Positions 23,084 through 26,709 of a stretch of 26,709 nt of DNA are shown piece by piece. This stretch comes from Acidimicrobiia bacterium (lineage in GTDB: Bacteria > Actinomycetota > Acidimicrobiia > Spongiisociales > UBA5794). Where the stretch lies: contig JACDBE010000285.1 in NCBI GenBank assembly GCA_013695075.1, forward strand, positions 1 to 26,709, written 5' to 3'. The notes under the pieces were generated by a model. It had not been told where the DNA came from and did not search any database. It saw only the letters and a list, made by a program, of their open reading frames with translations. How positions within the stretch are numbered: position 1 is the first letter of the stretch; every line of letters begins with the position of its first letter. Made by a program: the position numbers and the translations under genes.

Positions 23084-24273
23084 CCCTGCGAGGCGATCCG
23101 GCGGCTGCCGACCTTGCCGGTCTGGCGGCGCTGCGCCGCTGCGGGGGCGATTCCGATCGGTTCGCCACCGAGCTGTGGGGACGGGGGCCCCTGCTACAGC
23201 GATCGCCCGACGGTGCTGGGTTTGGAGACCTACTGTCGCTCGACGACGTCGACCACATCATCGGGTCGATGGGGATCCGCCTGCCCGCCTTCCGGCTGGT
23301 CCAGGACGGCAAGACCCTGCCCCCGACGACCTACACCAAGACCACCCGGACCGGCACCCAGCCGGCCACCGGAGTCGTCGACGCCGACGCCGTGTTGCGC
23401 CGCTTCTCCTCCGGAGCCACCATCGTGTTGCAGGGGATGCACCGCTTCTGGGGGCCGCTGGCCCGGTTCTGCCGCCATCTGGAGCTGGCACTGGGGCACC
23501 CGGTGCAGGCCAATGCCTACATCACCCCGCCGGGGTCACAGGGCCTGCATCCCCACGAGGACGAGCACGACGTGTTCGTCCTCCAGTCCCACGGGACAAA
23601 GCGGTGGCTGGTCTACGAGCGGGGCGACCTGCCTCCGAGCCGGCCGCCGGTGGTGGAGGCGGAGCTGGCGCCGGGCGACTCGCTGTACATCCCGCGGGCG
23701 TTCCCCCATGCCGCCGTCACCCAGGAGGAGGCCTCGGTGCACGTCACCATCGGCATCCTGGCCGTGACCTGGCGGTCGGTGTTGCGGGAGGCAGTGAGCC
23801 TGGCGGAACGGGACCCGGCGCTGGCCGAGCCACTTCCCCTGCGGTTCGCCCGGCAGCCCGATGTGTTGCGCCGCACCATCCAAGAGCGCCTGGCAGAGCT
23901 GGGCGACCGGGTCGCCAAGGCGGACCCGGACGCCATCGGCGACCGGTTGCGCCGACGGTTGCTCACAACCAGGCAGGCGGTGCTCCCCGGACAGCTGCGA
24001 CAGCTCCTCGAGCTGGTCAACCTCACCGACGCCTCCATCGTTGCGTGGCGCGACACCGCCATGGTGTCGATGACGGCGACGGGCGACGAGCTGTCGGTGC
24101 TGCTCGGCGACCGCGAGCTGCGCATGCCCGCCTGGCTGGAAGCGGCGATGGAAGACATCATCGGCCGGGATCGGTTCGCCGTTGCCGAGCTGGCCGCCCA
24201 CCTCGACGAGCCCGGGCGCAGGGTGCTGGTGCACCGCCTCATCGTGGAAGGGCTGCTCGAGGTCGTCGGGTGA
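23080..24273 (+). CDS. JmjC/cupin_4-type Fe(II)/2OG hydroxylase (ROXA-like)
   Basis: A protein of about 397 aa resembling ribosomal-oxygenase-like JmjC hydroxylases. The N-terminal FATELWGRGPLLQRS matches the family's FxxxYWxxxPLL start. The iron site is His159 and Asp161 in LHPHEDEHDVFVLQSHGTKRW plus His210 in GDSLYIPRAFPHAAVT, followed by SVHVTIGI. A dimerisation or winged-helix C-terminus runs to the end. No ATG, GTG or TTG lies in frame between the repeats and the conserved N-terminus. CTG at 23080 forms a CTGA overlap with the peptide stop and is my best start; CTG at 23086 or ribosomal frameshifting from the peptide are alternatives. A GTG at 22816 would read the repeats as Arg/His-rich sequence and sits on the ribosome site, so it is rejected. 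Such enzymes hydroxylate peptide side chains; the upstream repeat peptide is the obvious candidate. Confidence 0.85.
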   Translation: MTLRGDPAAADLAGLAALRRCGGDSDRFATELWGRGPLLQRSPDGAGFGDLLSLDDVDHIIGSMGIRLPAFRLVQDGKTLPPTTYTKTTRTGTQPATGVVDADAVLRRFSSGATIVLQGMHRFWGPLARFCRHLELALGHPVQANAYITPPGSQGLHPHEDEHDVFVLQSHGTKRWLVYERGDLPPSRPPVVEAELAPGDSLYIPRAFPHAAVTQEEASVHVTIGILAVTWRSVLREAVSLAERDPALAEPLPLRFARQPDVLRRTIQERLAELGDRVAKADPDAIGDRLRRRLLTTRQAVLPGQLRQLLELVNLTDASIVAWRDTAMVSMTATGDELSVLLGDRELRMPAWLEAAMEDIIGRDRFAVAELAAHLDEPGRRVLVHRLIVEGLLEVVG

Positions 24274-25181
24274 TCCCGGGCCGACCCCGTTGCTCGGCAG
24301 AGGCCCGCAACCGCCACGAGCCGCTCACCGCCACCGCCTCGCTGGTCAATGCATGGCTGCTCATCGAGCAGCCGGGGGCGTGGGGACCCGATGCGCTCCT
24401 CGACAGTCGGTTGCCCTTGGCGGTGGCCCGCGCCCTGCTGGCGAAGGCGAATGGTCTCGGCATCCGGATCCTCCTCATACGGCGCCGCCCCGCCCCGACC
24501 GGGCGACACCCGATCGCCTACCTGGCCCACTCCGGGGGCGGCGGCCGCCCGCCCATCCTGGTGTCGGGCGCGGTCCCCGACCCGCAGGCCCTCCTCGATC
24601 TCGACCTGGCGGCGCTGGCGCAGGGTCGGCCGCAAGGCTTCGGCCGAGCGGTCGACGGACCGATCTACCTGGTGTGCACCCACGGCCGACATGACATCTG
24701 CTGCGCCGATCACGGGCGTCCCCTGTACCGGGCCATGTCGGCGCTGCTCCCCGGCCGCACATGGGAGACGTCGCACATCGGCGGTGACCGCTTCGCCGCC
24801 AACGTGGTCGTGCTCCCCCGCGGCGACTACTTCGGGAGGCTCCAACCCGACGAAGCCCAGTCCTTTCTCGCCCAGTACGAAGCCGGCCGTCTCGACCTGG
24901 CCCACTACCGGGGTCGCAGCTCGCAGCCGCGGTTGGTACAGGCCGCCGAGCGGTTCCTGCGCGCCGCCGTCCCAATCACCGGCTTCGACGACCTGGAGCT
25001 GGTGTCAGCACAACGACCGGTGCAGCTACGGGCCGAGGTGGTGTTCCAGGGCCCCGGGCCGATGTTGCGCCGGGTGCGGGTGGCGGCGGAAGCGTCTGCC
25101 GATGCCGTCTACCTCACCTGCCGGGCGCCGGCGATGGACACCCCGGTCGACTACCACCTGCTGTCCATCGAGACGCTGTGA
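24270..25181 (+). CDS. Sucrase-ferredoxin-like (Suc_Fer/Apd1-type) [2Fe-2S] protein
   Basis: A 303-aa thioredoxin-like ferredoxin. The N-terminus has RCSAEARNRHEPLTATAS, and the core has YLVCTHGRHDICCADHGRPL with Cys136 and Cys145 eight residues apart, the spacing of Apd1/Aim32 cluster cysteines. These are followed by SHIGGDRFAANVVVLPRG. Apd1 uses H-x3-H as the other two ligands; here the second is Asp173 after His169, a form I associate with actinobacterial members. GTG at 24270 overlaps the hydroxylase stop (GTGA), so the two are coupled. It is probably an electron carrier, perhaps reducing the iron of the neighbouring oxygenase or an unseen partner. The sucrase name is historical and implies no sugar activity. 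Confidence 0.88.
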   Translation: MIPGRPRCSAEARNRHEPLTATASLVNAWLLIEQPGAWGPDALLDSRLPLAVARALLAKANGLGIRILLIRRRPAPTGRHPIAYLAHSGGGGRPPILVSGAVPDPQALLDLDLAALAQGRPQGFGRAVDGPIYLVCTHGRHDICCADHGRPLYRAMSALLPGRTWETSHIGGDRFAANVVVLPRGDYFGRLQPDEAQSFLAQYEAGRLDLAHYRGRSSQPRLVQAAERFLRAAVPITGFDDLELVSAQRPVQLRAEVVFQGPGPMLRRVRVAAEASADAVYLTCRAPAMDTPVDYHLLSIETL

Positions 25182-25221
25182 TCCCGGCGGCGACGGCGAC
25201 GGTCTGGGCGCCCACCGCCGG

Positions 25222-26187
25222 TCAGGGCACCACCACCAGCTTGCCGATCACCTGCCGCCCGGCGACGCGGTGCAGCGCCTCCGCCGCTTCGTCGAGGCGG
25301 TAGCGGCCGGAGATGTGCGGATCGATGGACCCGTCGCTCCACCAGCCACCCAGTGTCTCCATGTGGGCTCGGTTGGCGTCGGGCTCCAACTCGGCGAACC
25401 GCCCCCAGAACACCCCCACCATGGCGCTGCCCTTGAGCAGCGGCAGGTTGGCAGGCAGCGAGGCGATGGATCCCGACGTGAACCCGATCACCAGCAACCG
25501 GCCGCCCCAGCCCAGGCTGCGGAATGCCACCTCGGTGACGTCGCCTCCCACCGGGTCGAACACCACGTCCACCCCGTCGGGGGCAAGCGCCCCCAGCCGA
25601 TCCCTCAGGTCCTCGCGGTCGTAGCGCACCACGGCCTCGGCCCCGGCGGCAGCGGCCGCCGCCGCCTTGTCCTCGGCGCTGACTACGGCGATCACCCGAG
25701 CGCCGAGGATGCGCCCCAGCTGCACCGACGCCAACCCCACCCCACCGGCGGCGCCGAGCACCACCAGGGTCTCCCCGGGCTGGATGCGGGCCCGGTCGAC
25801 CAGGGCATGGATGGCGGTGCCGTACCCGACGGGGATCACCGCCGCCACCTCGAACAACATGGCGGCCGGAATGGGAAACACCTGAGCGGCATCCACCACC
25901 ACCCGCTCCGCCCATCCCCCATGAGATACATAGGCCATAACCGGCAAGCCGGGGGCGAAACCGGCGTCGGCGCTGGCGGCCACGGTGCCAGCCACCTCGA
26001 CTCCGGGGGCGAACGGGGGCTCTGGTCGGAACTGGTAGAGGCCCCGCACCATCAACAGGTCGGGAAAGTTGACCCCGGCGGCGGCTACGGCAATCTCGAC
26101 CTGCCCCGGACCGGCGACCGGGTCGGGCAACTCACCCAGCTCGACACCGGCGTCGTCCCCCACCCGAACACATACGGCAGCACGCAT
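25222..26187 (-). CDS. NADPH:quinone oxidoreductase-like MDR enzyme
   Basis: A 321-aa zinc-free medium-chain reductase of the QOR group. The GroES-like part has VAAAGVNFPDLLMVRGLYQ and PPFAPGVEVAGTV, without the zinc-binding cysteines of alcohol dehydrogenases. The cofactor fold has VVLGAAGGVGLASVQLGRILGA (GAAGGVG at 145-151) and VDVVFDPVGGDV. The ending AAEALHRVAGRQVIGKLVVVP is family-typical. ATG at 26187 is chosen; a TTG lies directly before it. TACGCT six bases upstream suggests a leaderless message. It probably reduces quinones or enoyl/acyl-CoA-type substrates with NADPH. It converges with the Suc_Fer gene across 40 bases, and its upstream region cuts into the MetE-like pseudogene. Confidence 0.92.
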   Translation of the reverse strand: MRAAVCVRVGDDAGVELGELPDPVAGPGQVEIAVAAAGVNFPDLLMVRGLYQFRPEPPFAPGVEVAGTVAASADAGFAPGLPVMAYVSHGGWAERVVVDAAQVFPIPAAMLFEVAAVIPVGYGTAIHALVDRARIQPGETLVVLGAAGGVGLASVQLGRILGARVIAVVSAEDKAAAAAAAGAEAVVRYDREDLRDRLGALAPDGVDVVFDPVGGDVTEVAFRSLGWGGRLLVIGFTSGSIASLPANLPLLKGSAMVGVFWGRFAELEPDANRAHMETLGGWWSDGSIDPHISGRYRLDEAAEALHRVAGRQVIGKLVVVP

Positions 26188-26193
26188 CAACCC

Positions 26194-26199
26194 AGCGTA
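26194..26199 (-). promoter_or_regulatory. Possible -10 box of a leaderless promoter
   Basis: TACGCT on the minus strand ends six bases before the ATG at 26187, with no Shine-Dalgarno between. No matching -35 was identified. Confidence 0.3.
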
Positions 26200-26223
26200 C
26201 CGGCGTCGCCGGAACCGGCGATC

Positions 26224-26709
26224 TCCGCTCGATAGCCGCCGTCAAGTCATCGAAGAACCGCTCCAGCTGCGGATACACCTCTGAGCTGATCGCCTCTCTT
26301 CCGCCCCGGAAATGGAGCTCGACGGAGCCGGAATACACACCTTCGGCATGCGGGTGACCCGGGAGGCGAGGAAGTCGAATTCATCGCCCTGAATCGGATG
26401 GCGGTGGCGGATGGGAGCATCGACCACCATCGTGGGTGGGGCGAACTCGACCTCGATGCCGTCGTCCGCTTGAACTTGGCGAGGAACTCACCCTCTCGCA
26501 CCGTGACCCATCGAGCGCTCGAGAAAGTCGACATGGAACATGAACCGGCGCAGCTCACCATCGGTGATCCCGCTGATACCGAAGGCCTCCTGCTTGCCGA
26601 CGGGGTCGATGATGGCGGCGTCCTCGACAACGCGCCGCTCATCGCTGCTGATCGATCCGTCGGCGGCTTGCCGACGAGCCTCGGCTATCTCCCGACGGAC
26701 GAAGGAAGC
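26224..26709 (-). pseudogene. MetE-like (cobalamin-independent methionine synthase family) pseudogene, partial
   Basis: Three minus-strand frames carry consecutive parts of a Meth_synt_2-type protein. The first (from the window edge) reads FVRREIAEARRQAADGSISS, then EAFGISGITDGELRRFMFHVDFLE, and stops at TGA 26488-26490. The second reads EVEFAPPTMVVDAPIRHRHP, then IQGDEFDFLASRV and TRMPKVCIPAPS. The third reads VELHFRGGREAISSEVYP and then QLERFFDDLTAAI. At least two frameshifts, near 26490 and 26330, separate them. The gene is cut off downstream at about 26224, leaving under half of a roughly 370-residue YxjG/YxjH-like enzyme. The 5' end lies outside the window. It is non-functional as it stands. 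Confidence 0.85.

Noticed and set aside
25184..25221. GC-rich inverted repeat between the convergent Suc_Fer and MDR genes as a terminator
   Set aside because: Seven-base arms with a 24-base loop and no U-tract are within chance for this base composition.

Overview
The window reads as chromosome from a high-GC, Gram-positive-type actinomycete, most likely an uncultured member of class Acidimicrobiia. The grounds are GC-rich wobble positions over most of the window, lipoproteins with a lipobox followed by Thr/Pro/Ser-rich linkers, an MtrA/MtrB pair followed by a GerMN-domain lipoprotein, several genes that look leaderless (a TANNNT box 6-8 bases before the start), and frequent GTG starts with ATGA/GTGA/TGATG overlaps. 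The placement is inferred from style and gene families; no rRNA or other marker gene is present.

Layout. 1-4.2 kb: an AapJ-type amino-acid-binding lipoprotein (minus strand), then a tightly coupled plus-strand operon kbl - tdh - Fcy1-like deaminase, which is threonine catabolism to glycine plus acetyl-CoA joined to a cytosine-deaminase-type enzyme. 4.2-7.5 kb: a DUF5996 protein (minus), a CorA-type metal transporter and a DUF4015 glycosidase-like lipoprotein. Three inverted repeats sharing an AACTTTGAG/CTCAAAGTT core punctuate these first 7.5 kb. 7.5-11.1 kb: mtrA-mtrB-lpqB-like operon, with an 11-bp-phased triple repeat in the 3' end of mtrB that resembles an OmpR-family operator. 11.2-15.1 kb: a 58-aa conserved small protein, decayed sequence, a large membrane protein carrying an alpha/beta-hydrolase domain split between its two ends, and a dienelactone-hydrolase-like protein.

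15.2-21.7 kb: an apparently acquired, visibly less GC-rich sugar-uptake island. It starts beside a shattered ISL3-family transposase and holds a LacI regulator with a perfect palindromic operator, an ORF that looks like the remnant N-terminus of a GH65 phosphorylase, a CUT1-type sugar-binding lipoprotein, two permeases (the second with about 130 extra residues forming extra membrane helices), and a YesL/DUF624 membrane protein. No ATPase gene is present.

21.8-25.2 kb is the most unusual part. A PhyH-like Fe(II)/2-oxoglutarate oxygenase gene diverges from a three-gene operon: an 86-aa peptide made of a 31-aa leader, six exact DTDGVDTT repeats and a short tail; a JmjC/cupin_4 (ROXA-like) hydroxylase with no standard start codon, coupled to the peptide's stop; and a sucrase-ferredoxin-like (Suc_Fer) thioredoxin-fold [2Fe-2S] protein. 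All differences between the six DNA repeat units are synonymous in the DTDGVDTT frame, so the peptide appears to be selected. I read this as a candidate modified-peptide (RiPP-like or repeat-hydroxylation) system; function and novelty cannot be settled from the sequence alone.

25.2-26.7 kb: a quinone-oxidoreductase-like MDR enzyme and a frameshifted MetE-like pseudogene running off the right edge. No tRNA, rRNA, CRISPR array or intact insertion sequence was seen.
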